Assembly: GCA_937879855.1 (NCBI GenBank)
Contig: CALFMO010000068.1
Span: 124,001 to 188,000 of the forward strand
DNA length: 64,000 nt
DNA from: an uncultured Acidobacteriaceae bacterium
Lineage (GTDB): Bacteria; Acidobacteriota; Terriglobia; Terriglobales; Acidobacteriaceae
Reading direction: 5' to 3'
In this document: positions 35,378-44,618 of the stretch, in pieces
How the letters are laid out: every line of letters begins with the position of its first letter
Position numbering within the stretch: position 1 is the first letter of the stretch
The notes under the pieces: model-generated
The model's input: only the letters and a program-made list of their open reading frames with translations
Database searches by the model: none
What the model was told of the DNA's origin: nothing
Position numbers and translations under genes: made by a program

Positions 35378-36420
35378 TGCAGTCCCTCATCTTCCGCCCA
35401 TCCATACATCAAATTCATATTCTGCACCGCCTGTCCCGCCGCGCCTTTCAGCAGGTTGTCGATGCAGGAGATCAACACCAACCGCCGCCCGTCTTCCGCC
35501 AGGCAAAATCCCAAATCACAATAGTTCGTCTGCAGCGAGAACTGCACCTGCGGCAGTTTCGGCGTCTGAAACACCCGCACCCAGCGCTTACCCAAATAAA
35601 AATTGCGAAAGCAAGATTCCACTTCCAGCGGAGTCATCTTGTGGCTTAGGTGCAAATAAATCGTCGACAAAATTCCTCGCGGAATCGGCAACAGATGCGG
35701 CGTAAAAATCAATTCCTGCGGGCTCAGCGCCAGTTGCTCGACAATTTCGCCCACGTGCCGATGACTGAATACCGAATACGCCGACAGATTGTCGGCCACC
35801 GACACAAAATGTGTCTTTGCCGTCGGTTCCTTGCCCGCGCCCGACACGCCGGATTTCGAATCCGAAACAATACCGTGCTCCCGATCCACAACTCCCGCCT
35901 TGAGCAACGGAGTCAGCGCCAGAATCACCGACGTCGCGTAGCATCCCGGATTCGCCACCAGCGTCGCACTGGCCACACGATCGCCGTTCAATTCCGGCAA
36001 TCCGTAAACGGCCTTCTCCGTCAATTGCGCCGCGGTCGCTACATCCGAGTCCTGAAAATCGTAGATCGCGCGATGCTGCTCCTGCTTCAATCTCCACGCG
36101 CCACTTAAATCGATCACGCGCAGGCCGCGCGCCATCGCCTCAGGCACGAGCGAGCGCGACACCTCATGCGGCGTCGCCAGGAACAGCAAACCCACGCCTT
36201 GTTGTTTCATCGCCGGCCACGACAACGACTGCAGCGGGTAACCGCCGTTCCCCGAAAGCACCGGAAACACGTCGGCCAGATCCGAGGCGCTGCCATTGTC
36301 CGCGGATCGCCGAAGCAGAACCGGTTTCTCCAGTCGGGGATGGCGCAGAAGAATCCGCGTAAGCTCCAGGCCGGAATACCCGGTCGCGCCCAAGACAGCG
36401 GTTTTGAGTTTCGCGGTCAT
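35374..36420 (-). CDS. argC: N-acetyl-gamma-glutamyl-phosphate reductase
   Basis: NADPH-dependent reduction of acetylglutamyl phosphate to the semialdehyde. 348 aa. Rossmann motif AVLGATGYSGLELTRIL (about 8-24), FLATPHEVSRSLVP, catalytic cysteine in VANPGCYATSVILAL, KSGVSGAGKEP, and HRHVGEI are all typical of the type 1 enzyme. Its start overlaps the argR stop by one base (TAATG), so it is coupled to its own regulator. No argD aminotransferase follows; that step must be encoded elsewhere. Confidence 0.95.
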   Translation of the reverse strand: MTAKLKTAVLGATGYSGLELTRILLRHPRLEKPVLLRRSADNGSASDLADVFPVLSGNGGYPLQSLSWPAMKQQGVGLLFLATPHEVSRSLVPEAMARGLRVIDLSGAWRLKQEQHRAIYDFQDSDVATAAQLTEKAVYGLPELNGDRVASATLVANPGCYATSVILALTPLLKAGVVDREHGIVSDSKSGVSGAGKEPTAKTHFVSVADNLSAYSVFSHRHVGEIVEQLALSPQELIFTPHLLPIPRGILSTIYLHLSHKMTPLEVESCFRNFYLGKRWVRVFQTPKLPQVQFSLQTNYCDLGFCLAEDGRRLVLISCIDNLLKGAAGQAVQNMNLMYGWAEDEGLQ

Positions 36421-36863
36421 TACGTCAGCATTTCCTCAATCCGAGCGGCCAGTTCTTTCGCCTCATCCTTGTCAGGGCAAACAATCAGGATGGTGTCGTC
36501 CCCGGCAATCGTGCCCACCACCTCGCTCCAGTCGGTCTCGTCCAAAGCTGCCGCTACGGGCTGCGCGCTGCCCACAATCGTTTTTACGACCAGCAGGTTT
36601 TGAGCGGAACGAATATCGAGCACGAACTCGCGTACCAATCGCGATACTGGAGGCAGCGCAATGCCCGCCGCACCGTCACCGTGGGGCAGGGAATAACCGT
36701 GGGAAGTCTTGCTCAGATTCAGATCGCGGATGTCGCGCGACAGGGTGGCCTGTCCGACCTTGAACCCGCGCTTGCGCAGGAGACGCTGAAGATCCTCCTG
36801 ACTGGCGATGGTCCCGTGCTTTAGCACTTCCAGGACGGCCCGTTGACGGAGTGTTTTATTCAT
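36420..36863 (-). CDS. argR: Arginine repressor ArgR
   Basis: Arginine-responsive repressor, 147 aa, first gene of the operon. The N-terminal winged helix (about 1-70: RQRAVLEVLKHGTIASQEDL, GFKVGQATLSRDIRDLNL) is followed by the hexamerisation/arginine-binding domain (about 80-147), which includes VGTIAGDDTILIV. The start at 36863 is chosen because the homologous N-terminus begins MNKTLRQRAV; a longer frame upstream would run through the operator. There is no Shine-Dalgarno, and the operator begins 2 bases upstream of the codon, so a leaderless or very short leader transcript is possible. Confidence 0.94.
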   Translation of the reverse strand: MNKTLRQRAVLEVLKHGTIASQEDLQRLLRKRGFKVGQATLSRDIRDLNLSKTSHGYSLPHGDGAAGIALPPVSRLVREFVLDIRSAQNLLVVKTIVGSAQPVAAALDETDWSEVVGTIAGDDTILIVCPDKDEAKELAARIEEMLT

Positions 36864-36865
36864 GA

Positions 36866-36899
36866 TGAATAAATATGCACTATATTGCATATTTATTTC
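36866..36899. promoter_or_regulatory. Tandem ARG boxes (ArgR operator)
   Basis: TGAATAAATATGCA (36866-36879) and TGCATATTTATTTC (36886-36899) both fit the ARG-box pattern TGnATAwwwATnCA, with centres 20 bp (about two helical turns) apart, the usual arrangement for ArgR hexamer binding. They lie right against the argR start, so ArgR probably represses its own operon. Confidence 0.85.
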
Positions 36900-37174
36900 C
36901 CTATCTTACGGTTCTGTCTCGAAATGTCAAGCAGAAATCCCCCGCCAGATTACTTTTGGAATCCGTATGCTGCGTGCGTCCAACGCCTGAAATTTCGGCA
37001 AGATGTTCTTGGCGTTCTCCGCGGCTTTTCCTCCGCGCTCTCGGCGGTCAAAGGCTTCTTCTAGCTCACGCCTGATAGACTACTTCGCGGTTCCGTAGCG
37101 CCGCCGTCGGAGGGCGTCCGCGCCGCCACGCCGGCTGCTAATAAGATGCTGGTGCCTCTCTCAATGGAGCATGA
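36900..37174. other. Spacer between argR operator and glpF
   Basis: 275 bases with no supported gene. A segment around 37011-37060 (CTCCGCGGC, CTCTCGGCGGTCAAAGG) looks like a degenerate dispersed repeat. The glpF promoter should be here but was not resolved. Confidence 0.35.
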
Positions 37175-37963
37175 ATGAATCCCAAGCCGACGTTGACCGC
37201 CGAACTGATCGCCGAGTTCCTGGGCACATTTATTCTTATTCTGCTCGGCAATGGTGTAGTCGCCATGGTCGTTCTGTTCCCATCGAAGAACCCCGGCGAG
37301 ACCATCCATGGCGGCTTCACCAACATTACGCTTGGCTGGGGACTCGCGGTCACCATGGGAATTTACATTGCGGGAAAGATTTCGGGCGCTCATTTGAATC
37401 CCGCGGTGACCCTGACTCTGGCCGTCTTTCGCGGCTTCTCCTGGCGCAAGGTGTTGCCTTACTCCATCGCGCAAACTGCTGGAGCCTTCGCGGCCGCGGC
37501 CGTTGTCTACTGGAATTACTTGCCGGCCTTCCGCCAAACCGATCCGCAATTGGAGCGAACCGCTGGAGTGTTCACCACCTTCCCCGCCTTCCCAGCGGTG
37601 CCGCAGGCGGGATTCCTGGATCAGTTCATTGGCACCGGATTGTTGCTTCTTCTTATATTGGCAATCGTCGATGAATACAACGCGCCTCCGGGAGCGAACC
37701 TTGCCCCAGCGATGATCGGCCTGGTCGTGGTTGCCATCGGCATCAGCTTTGGCGGTATGCACGGTTACGCCATCAATCCGGCACGCGACTTCGGTCCTCG
37801 ACTCTTTACCGTGGTGGCGGGTTTTCGGAACAATGGCCTCACCGACGGAACTCGCGTATGGTGGGTTCCGGTCGTCGCGCCGCTGCTTGGAGGCCTGGCG
37901 GGCGCAGCTATCTACGACTTTGGCATTCGGCGCTCCTTGCGCCGTTTCTTTGTGTCATCCTGA
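37175..37963 (+). CDS. glpF: Glycerol facilitator / aquaglyceroporin (MIP family)
   Basis: Inner-membrane channel for glycerol, 262 aa, six hydrophobic segments. Both NPA loops are present: SGAHLNPAVTL (about 72) and GYAINPARDFGPRL (about 195). Asp after NPAR is the marker of glycerol-conducting rather than water-specific channels. GGAG precedes the start. glpK follows 71 bases downstream, so glycerol entry and phosphorylation are encoded together. The last residues VSS and the stop codon are contributed by a dispersed repeat. Confidence 0.93.
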   Translation: MNPKPTLTAELIAEFLGTFILILLGNGVVAMVVLFPSKNPGETIHGGFTNITLGWGLAVTMGIYIAGKISGAHLNPAVTLTLAVFRGFSWRKVLPYSIAQTAGAFAAAAVVYWNYLPAFRQTDPQLERTAGVFTTFPAFPAVPQAGFLDQFIGTGLLLLLILAIVDEYNAPPGANLAPAMIGLVVVAIGISFGGMHGYAINPARDFGPRLFTVVAGFRNNGLTDGTRVWWVPVVAPLLGGLAGAAIYDFGIRRSLRRFFVSS

Positions 37964-37980
37964 GCAGAGCGAAGGACCCA
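37953..37980 (+). repeat. GTCATCCTGAGC...GCGAAGGACC repeat, single arm
   Basis: Same family as 2559-2604: GTCATCCTGAGCAGAGCGAAGGACC-type sequence beginning inside glpF. Its TGA provides the glpF stop, exactly as at the uvrA end. Confidence 0.75.
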
Positions 37981-38034
37981 TCTAGTTGTCTTTCGCTCAG
38001 CCGGTTCGTGCGTCCACATCTTTAAGGGGGAACT

Positions 38035-39546
38035 GTGGCTTACGTCTTAGCGCTCGACCAGGGCACCACCAGTTCGCGCGCTCTGCTATTCGATCAGGCA
38101 GGAGCCATTCGCGCGGTCGAGCAACGTGAATTCGAGCAGATTTTCCCGCAGCCCGGATGGGTCGAACACAATCCCAGGCAGATCGCTTCTTCTCAGATCG
38201 CAGTAGCTCTTGAGGCCTTGGCCAAGGTCGGCGGCACGCCGCGAGATGTGGCGGCGATCGGCATCGCGAACCAGCGTGAAACCACCGTCGTGTGGAACCG
38301 CGAAACTGGAGAGCCTGTCTACAACGCGATCGTCTGGCAAGATCGTCGCACGGCCGATTTCTGCGAGCGCCTGAGCAGCGAAGGTCACGGTCCTCTGATC
38401 CAACAACGCACCGGTCTATTGATCGATTCCTATTTCTCCGCCAGCAAAATTTCCTGGATTCTCGACAACGTTGCCGGTACGCGCCCCCAAGCGGAGGCCG
38501 GCAAGCTTGCATTCGGCACAGTGGACACCTGGCTTCTGTGGACGCTGACCGGCGGCCGAGTTCACGCCACCGACGCCAGCAATGCCTCGCGCACCATGCT
38601 CTTCAATATTCACAGCGGCGACTGGGACCGCGAACTTCTCGAACTGTTTCGCGTCCCGCTTTCCATGATGCCCGCCGTGCAAACTTCCAGCGAAATATAC
38701 GGTGAAGTGACCACGGCGAAAGGACTCGAAACCATTCCGCTCGCCGGTATTGCGGGCGATCAGCAGGCCGCGTTGTTTGGGCAACGCTGCATTCGGCCAG
38801 GCCTCACCAAGAATACCTACGGCACCGGATGCTTCATGCTGCAGAACACGGGCCGCCGCGCCGTGCCGTCCTCGAACCGGCTGGTTACGACGGTTGCCTG
38901 GAAAATAAAAGATGTGACCGAGTATGCCCTCGAGGGCAGCGTCTTTATTGGCGGCGCCGTCGTGCAATGGCTCCGAGACGGACTGGGTTTGATCCGTCAA
39001 TCACAAGACGTCGAGGCCCTGGCGAAGTCTGTGCCTGATAATGGCGGCGTGTTTTTCGTCCCTGCGTTCGTAGGATTGGGAGCGCCCCATTGGGACTCTT
39101 ACGCGCGCGGCTCGATCTTTGGACTGACTCGCGGCAGCACTGCCGGTCACGTGGCCCGCGCAGCGTTAGAAAGCATTGCCTACCAGGTTGCCGATTTGCT
39201 CGATGCGATGCGTCTCGACTCCGGTGCGTCGGTGCCGGAGCTCCGCGTGGATGGCGGAGCCGCTGCCAATGACAACCTCATGCAATTTCAATCTGACATC
39301 CTCGGAGTCCCGGTTGTTCGCCCGGCGGTAACGGAAACAACCGCGCTGGGAGCCGCATATCTAGCTGGCTTGGCGGTGGGTTTCTGGAAGACCGATCTCG
39401 AAGCACCCGGCGCGAACGACCGCCGTTTCGAGCCGCAGATGCCGTCATCGCAAGCGCGGCAATTACGCAACCGGTGGAACGAAGCCGTATCGCGCGCGAA
39501 AAACTGGGAATCGCGCTCTGACTCGTTGGTACCGTCAAATCTCTAA
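38035..39546 (+). CDS. glpK: Glycerol kinase
   Basis: ATP-dependent glycerol phosphorylation to glycerol-3-phosphate, FGGY carbohydrate kinase, 503 aa, cytoplasmic. LALDQGTTSSRALLF (phosphate loop), GWVEHNPRQI, IANQRETTVVWNRETG, VWQDRRTADFC, FGTVDTWLLWTLTGG, NTYGTGCFMLQNTG and ELRVDGGAAANDNLMQFQ match. GTG start with AAGGGGG upstream. Cotranscription with glpF is likely. No glpD or regulator follows. Confidence 0.95.
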   Translation: MAYVLALDQGTTSSRALLFDQAGAIRAVEQREFEQIFPQPGWVEHNPRQIASSQIAVALEALAKVGGTPRDVAAIGIANQRETTVVWNRETGEPVYNAIVWQDRRTADFCERLSSEGHGPLIQQRTGLLIDSYFSASKISWILDNVAGTRPQAEAGKLAFGTVDTWLLWTLTGGRVHATDASNASRTMLFNIHSGDWDRELLELFRVPLSMMPAVQTSSEIYGEVTTAKGLETIPLAGIAGDQQAALFGQRCIRPGLTKNTYGTGCFMLQNTGRRAVPSSNRLVTTVAWKIKDVTEYALEGSVFIGGAVVQWLRDGLGLIRQSQDVEALAKSVPDNGGVFFVPAFVGLGAPHWDSYARGSIFGLTRGSTAGHVARAALESIAYQVADLLDAMRLDSGASVPELRVDGGAAANDNLMQFQSDILGVPVVRPAVTETTALGAAYLAGLAVGFWKTDLEAPGANDRRFEPQMPSSQARQLRNRWNEAVSRAKNWESRSDSLVPSNL

Positions 39547-39922
39547 AGCAGGCCTCCTTGGTAGTTGATCCAGAGGCGATGCCATTCTCTGACTTGATCC
39601 CTGTGTTTTGTGGGCGCGCATTCGTGCTTTGCAAAGAGAACATTCGGCAAGACTTGCCTCCGAAGATTTGACTCAGCACTCTACGACTTTTCGGTCAAAG
39701 CCATAAGAATTGCCAGTAGCGTGGCCTCAGAAGGAGGCGAACTGTCACGAAGGAATTGTTTTTTTGGTGCCTCTTCCTTCGTGCGACTTCGTGTCCTTAA
39801 TGGTGATGGCCCTCGGATTGACCGCCGAATTCTTTCGTTTGTTTCCACAGGGGACTTCTGCCATAATTGATCGTGCACCCCACCTGCACCATTTTTCAAA
39901 AACAATTTAAAGCGAGGAAGAG
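39547..39922. other. Intergenic spacer before pyrG
   Basis: 376 bases with no convincing gene. The stretch 39765-39810 (CTTCCTTCGTGCGACTTCG, then TGTCCTTAATGGTGA) resembles degenerate dispersed motifs often found between acidobacterial genes. The pyrG ribosome site GAGGAAGAG is at its right end. Confidence 0.4.
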
Positions 39923-41599
<1,677 letters not shown>

Positions 41600-41655
41600 A
41601 GGCCGGCCACCGATTGTCACGGATCTTCACGGATTCGGGTTATTGCGCTTCTTGG

Positions 41656-41691
41656 ATCCGTGCTATCCGTGCTATCCGTGCGATCTGTGGC
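41656..41691 (+). repeat. Four tandem 9-bp units
   Basis: ATCCGTGCT twice, then ATCCGTGCG and ATCTGTGGC, in direct succession, preceded by two CACGGAT motifs (41620-41637). They lie in the leader just upstream of the kdsA start. Confidence 0.75.
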
Positions 41692-41704
41692 CTCGCTTGT
41701 TTTG

Positions 41705-42550
41705 ATGACCACCTCTTTCCAAGTCGGCGACGTTCACATCGGATCGGGTGAGCTGTTCCTGATTGCGGGCCCCTGCGTGATCGAGAGCGAAGAGCATGCG
41801 ATCCGCATGGCAGAGATCATCAAGGGTGTGACGCGCGCGCTGGAGTTTCCGTTCATTTTTAAAGCGAGTTATGACAAGGCGAACCGTACTTCGATCCGCA
41901 GTTTTCGCGGTCCGGGACTGAAAGAAGGGCTCCGCATTCTGAAGAAGATTAAAGTTGAACTGAATCTGCCGGTGCTGACCGATGTGCACGAGACGGCGGA
42001 CGTGGGCAAGGTCGCCGAGGTCGCTGACGTTCTGCAGATTCCGGCATTTCTCAGCCGGCAGACGGATCTGGTTGTGGCCGCCGCCCTGAGCGGGCGCGTG
42101 GTGAACATCAAGAAGGGGCAATTCGTTTCGCCGTGGGACATGCGGCATGCGGTCGAGAAATGCCGCGATGCTGGTAACACGCGAGTTTTTTTGACTGAGC
42201 GGGGTGCGAGCTTTGGGTACAACAATCTGGTCGTCGATATGCGATCGCTGGCCATTATGCGCCAATTCGGGCCCGTGGTGTTCGACGGGACGCATTCGGT
42301 GCAGTTGCCTTCATCGCAGTCGGATGGCAATGGCCCGGCGACGAGTGGCGGTCAGCCTGAGTTCATTCCTCTTCTGGCGCGGGCGGCAGTGGCTGCAGGC
42401 GTCGATGGGGTGTTCATGGAGGTCCATGACAATCCCAAGCAAGCGAAGTCGGACGGGGCGAACGCGCTCGAGTCCACCAAGTTGCGCGGGGTGTTGAAGG
42501 AATTACAGGCGGTACGGAAGGCCTTGGGCGAGGTGCACGCCACGCCCTAA
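41705..42550 (+). CDS. kdsA: 3-deoxy-D-manno-octulosonate 8-phosphate (KDO8P) synthase
   Basis: Condenses arabinose-5-phosphate with phosphoenolpyruvate for lipid A core synthesis, in the cytoplasm. 281 aa. LIAGPCVIESEEHA, FKASYDKANRTSIRSFRGPG, TDVHETADV, QIPAFLSRQTDLVVAAA, NIKKGQFVSPWDM, LTERGASFGYNNLVVDMRS and DGTHSVQLPS identify it. The Cys in AGPC and DVHE segment suggest checking whether it is the metal-dependent class. The start at 41705 matches the family N-terminus; upstream in-frame codons come from the tandem repeat. It implies a Gram-negative envelope. Confidence 0.95.
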   Translation: MTTSFQVGDVHIGSGELFLIAGPCVIESEEHAIRMAEIIKGVTRALEFPFIFKASYDKANRTSIRSFRGPGLKEGLRILKKIKVELNLPVLTDVHETADVGKVAEVADVLQIPAFLSRQTDLVVAAALSGRVVNIKKGQFVSPWDMRHAVEKCRDAGNTRVFLTERGASFGYNNLVVDMRSLAIMRQFGPVVFDGTHSVQLPSSQSDGNGPATSGGQPEFIPLLARAAVAAGVDGVFMEVHDNPKQAKSDGANALESTKLRGVLKELQAVRKALGEVHATP

Positions 42551-42562
42551 GAGTGGTATTGT

Positions 42563-42585
42563 CCTGGCGAAATTGTTGCGCCAGG
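42563..42585 (+). terminator. Hairpin downstream of kdsA
   Basis: 7-bp stem CCTGGCG / CGCCAGG with a 9-base loop, 12 bases after the kdsA stop. No T-run follows, so it is a weak candidate terminator. Confidence 0.4.
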
Positions 42586-42602
42586 AGTTCTAGAGGGGCA
42601 AG

Positions 42603-43192
42603 AACAATTTAGCCCAGCGCTTCAGCGCTGGGTGGGCTGATGGCAGAAGAACAAGTCCCGGTGGGACGACACAACTAACCTAGTACGTGTTCTGGCTCGT
42701 AGGATACCCCGTACTTCTTCAAGAATTCTACAAACTCCTCTTCGAAACTCTTCTTCTCGTGATGGGTGTGCTGGTTTTGAATGTAGCGCACGACATCGGT
42801 CGTCTGCGACGCACTCACACTGAAGGCGCCGTATCCTTCCTGCCAGGCGAATTGACCTTTTGTTTCATTGATCCATTTTGACGAGCTGCCTTTTAAGAAC
42901 TGGACGGCCTTTGCCAGCGGCAATGTCGGCGGCAACATGAGTAGGGCGTGGACGTGGTCGCGGACGCCGCCGATAATCATGGCTTCGAAGCCTTGATGAT
43001 GCGCAATTCCAGCCATGTAGGCCCAGAGTTTTGGTTGGAAGTCATCGGAGAAGCATGGTTTTCGTTGCTTCGTGCTAAAGATGACGTGGACCCGGTTGCT
43101 GGAGTACGAGTGCGACATTGCGCCGTCCCTCCGGGACTTGGTTCAATCTCATGGCTTGGCACCCAGCGCTAAAAGCGCTGGGCTAAATTGTT
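42603..43192. mobile_element. RAYT element with nested inverted ends
   Basis: Bounded by perfect 20-bp inverted repeats: AACAATTTAGCCCAGCGCTT at 42603-42622 and its complement at 43173-43192. Each end also contains an AGCGCTGGGT hairpin and, further in, a GTCCC...GGGAC hairpin (42656-42668 and 43126-43138), in mirror order. The single gene inside is the tyrosine transposase. No flanking target duplication is evident. Confidence 0.8.
42675..43118 (-). CDS. REP-associated / IS200-like tyrosine transposase (second RAYT)
   Basis: Y1 transposase-like protein, 147 aa. HUH motif in VRDHVHALLML, catalytic-type Tyr in VVRYIQNQHTHH, and SSSKWINETKGQFAWQEGYGAFSVS common to this group. It is unlike the first RAYT (different length, motif context and associated hairpins), so it represents a separate family. 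Intact frame. Its flanks carry two hairpin types in inverted order at each side, suggesting that it recognises these structures in single-stranded DNA. Confidence 0.87.
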   Translation of the reverse strand: MSHSYSSNRVHVIFSTKQRKPCFSDDFQPKLWAYMAGIAHHQGFEAMIIGGVRDHVHALLMLPPTLPLAKAVQFLKGSSSKWINETKGQFAWQEGYGAFSVSASQTTDVVRYIQNQHTHHEKKSFEEEFVEFLKKYGVSYEPEHVLG

Positions 43193-43207
43193 ACCGCCCC
43201 CCGGGCC

Positions 43208-44425
43208 TTATTCCAACACGAAGATGTTCTTCTTCGCGCACATTTCCTTCAGAACTTTCGGCCATACGGTGACGCTGACCTCGCCGAGATGGGCTTTGCG
43301 CAGCAGGAGCATCAATGTGCGGGATTGGCCAATGCCGCCGCCGATGGAGAGCGGCGACTGGTTGTTGACGATCGCCTGGTGATAGGGAAACTTGAGATTG
43401 TCGAGAAGGTTCGACATCTCGAGTTGGCGGCGGAGACTTTCGGCGTTGACCCGGATCCCCATCGAACTGAGTTCGTGCCGACGTTGGGTGACGTGATTCC
43501 AGACCAGGATGTCGCCGTTCAATCCGTGCGTGTCGCGCTGGGTCTGCTTGCTGGTGTCGGTAACCCAATCATCGTAGTCGGCAGCGCGCATCTCGTGGGG
43601 GAAGCCGTCGAGCAGCGGCCAGCCGATTCCGATGATGAAGATCGCAGGATGCTTTTGCAGGATCACGGTCTCGCGCCGCTTGCGCGGCAGGTCGGGATAG
43701 ATGGCGAGCAGTTCTTCAGCGTGAATGAAAGTGAGTTCCTCAGGCAGGTTGGGATACCGCGACTGGCGGAGTTCAGGGAACATGTTCTGAGCAAACTTCT
43801 CGGCGCCGACCAGAACTTTCCAAATCTTGCGCACGATGGACTTGAGGAATTCCAGGTTGCGTTGCTCGTTGGTGATCACCCGCTCCCAGTCCCACTGGTC
43901 GACATAAGCGGAGTGGTCGTGGTCAAGAAAATAATCCTTGCGCACGGCTCGCATATCCGTGCAAATGCCTTCGCCGGGCCGGCACTCGAACTGCTTCAGC
44001 GCCATCCTCTTCCATTTTGTGGCGGCTTGTACGACTTGGGCATCGATGGGATGTTTGTCGCGGTCGTTCGAAATGTGAAATTGGATAGGAGTGCGGGATC
44101 CGTCGCGATCGAGCATGTCGTTGACGCCGCTGTCCGCGTCGACAATCAGCGGAACCTCCACCATCATCAGGCTTAGTTCCTTACATAGATTGTCTTCGAT
44201 ATAACGTTTCACGTGAAAAATTGCCTGCTGCGTCTCTTTGGGGTTCAACAGCGGGTTGTAGTCGCGAGGCAGGATCTTTTCCAGTTCGTCGTAATCTCCG
44301 ATGCCGGGCCCCGCCAGGTCGGCTTTCTTGCTGGACTGGGAATCACCCGAGGGATCATTGGCAGCATCAAACTCGACCGTTTCGTTCAGAGCAAGGGCAT
44401 GCTGATCGGACGTCTGAATACCCAT
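43208..44425 (-). CDS. asnA: Aspartate-ammonia ligase (asparagine synthetase A)
   Basis: ATP-dependent synthesis of asparagine from aspartate and ammonia, class II tRNA-synthetase-like fold. 405 aa, longer than E. coli AsnA (about 330): an acidic, polar extension of about 65 residues precedes the conserved part (KETQQAIFHVKRYIEDNL). Further motifs: LMMVEVPLIVDADSGVNDML, DHSAYVDQWDWERVI, WNHVTQRRHELSSMGIRV and PLSIGGGIGQSRTLMLLL. The start 44425 is set by AAGGAG upstream. It is convergent with no gene; the RAYT element ends 15 bases after its stop. Confidence 0.93.
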   Translation of the reverse strand: MGIQTSDQHALALNETVEFDAANDPSGDSQSSKKADLAGPGIGDYDELEKILPRDYNPLLNPKETQQAIFHVKRYIEDNLCKELSLMMVEVPLIVDADSGVNDMLDRDGSRTPIQFHISNDRDKHPIDAQVVQAATKWKRMALKQFECRPGEGICTDMRAVRKDYFLDHDHSAYVDQWDWERVITNEQRNLEFLKSIVRKIWKVLVGAEKFAQNMFPELRQSRYPNLPEELTFIHAEELLAIYPDLPRKRRETVILQKHPAIFIIGIGWPLLDGFPHEMRAADYDDWVTDTSKQTQRDTHGLNGDILVWNHVTQRRHELSSMGIRVNAESLRRQLEMSNLLDNLKFPYHQAIVNNQSPLSIGGGIGQSRTLMLLLRKAHLGEVSVTVWPKVLKEMCAKKNIFVLE

Positions 44426-44618
44426 AGAAATAGGCTCCTTCCGCAGCGGAGCGAGCCGCTGGCGCACTATGACGGCTACTATTGGATGAGTCTCAAGAGT
44501 AACGAACAATGATTGAAATCACAGGGCAGTGTGCGTCAGACGAGCCTGCCGGCCGACCCATTATGGCCGGCATCTCCGGTGTGACAATATCGCTGTGTGT
44601 TAGATTGAAATCCTTGCC

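Noticed and set aside
39610..39870. Possible small gene before pyrG
   Set aside because: Composition is non-coding-like and includes degenerate dispersed-repeat sequence.
43289..44176. 295-codon plus-strand frame opposite asnA
   Set aside because: Antisense to conserved AsnA motifs; no Shine-Dalgarno or family signature.
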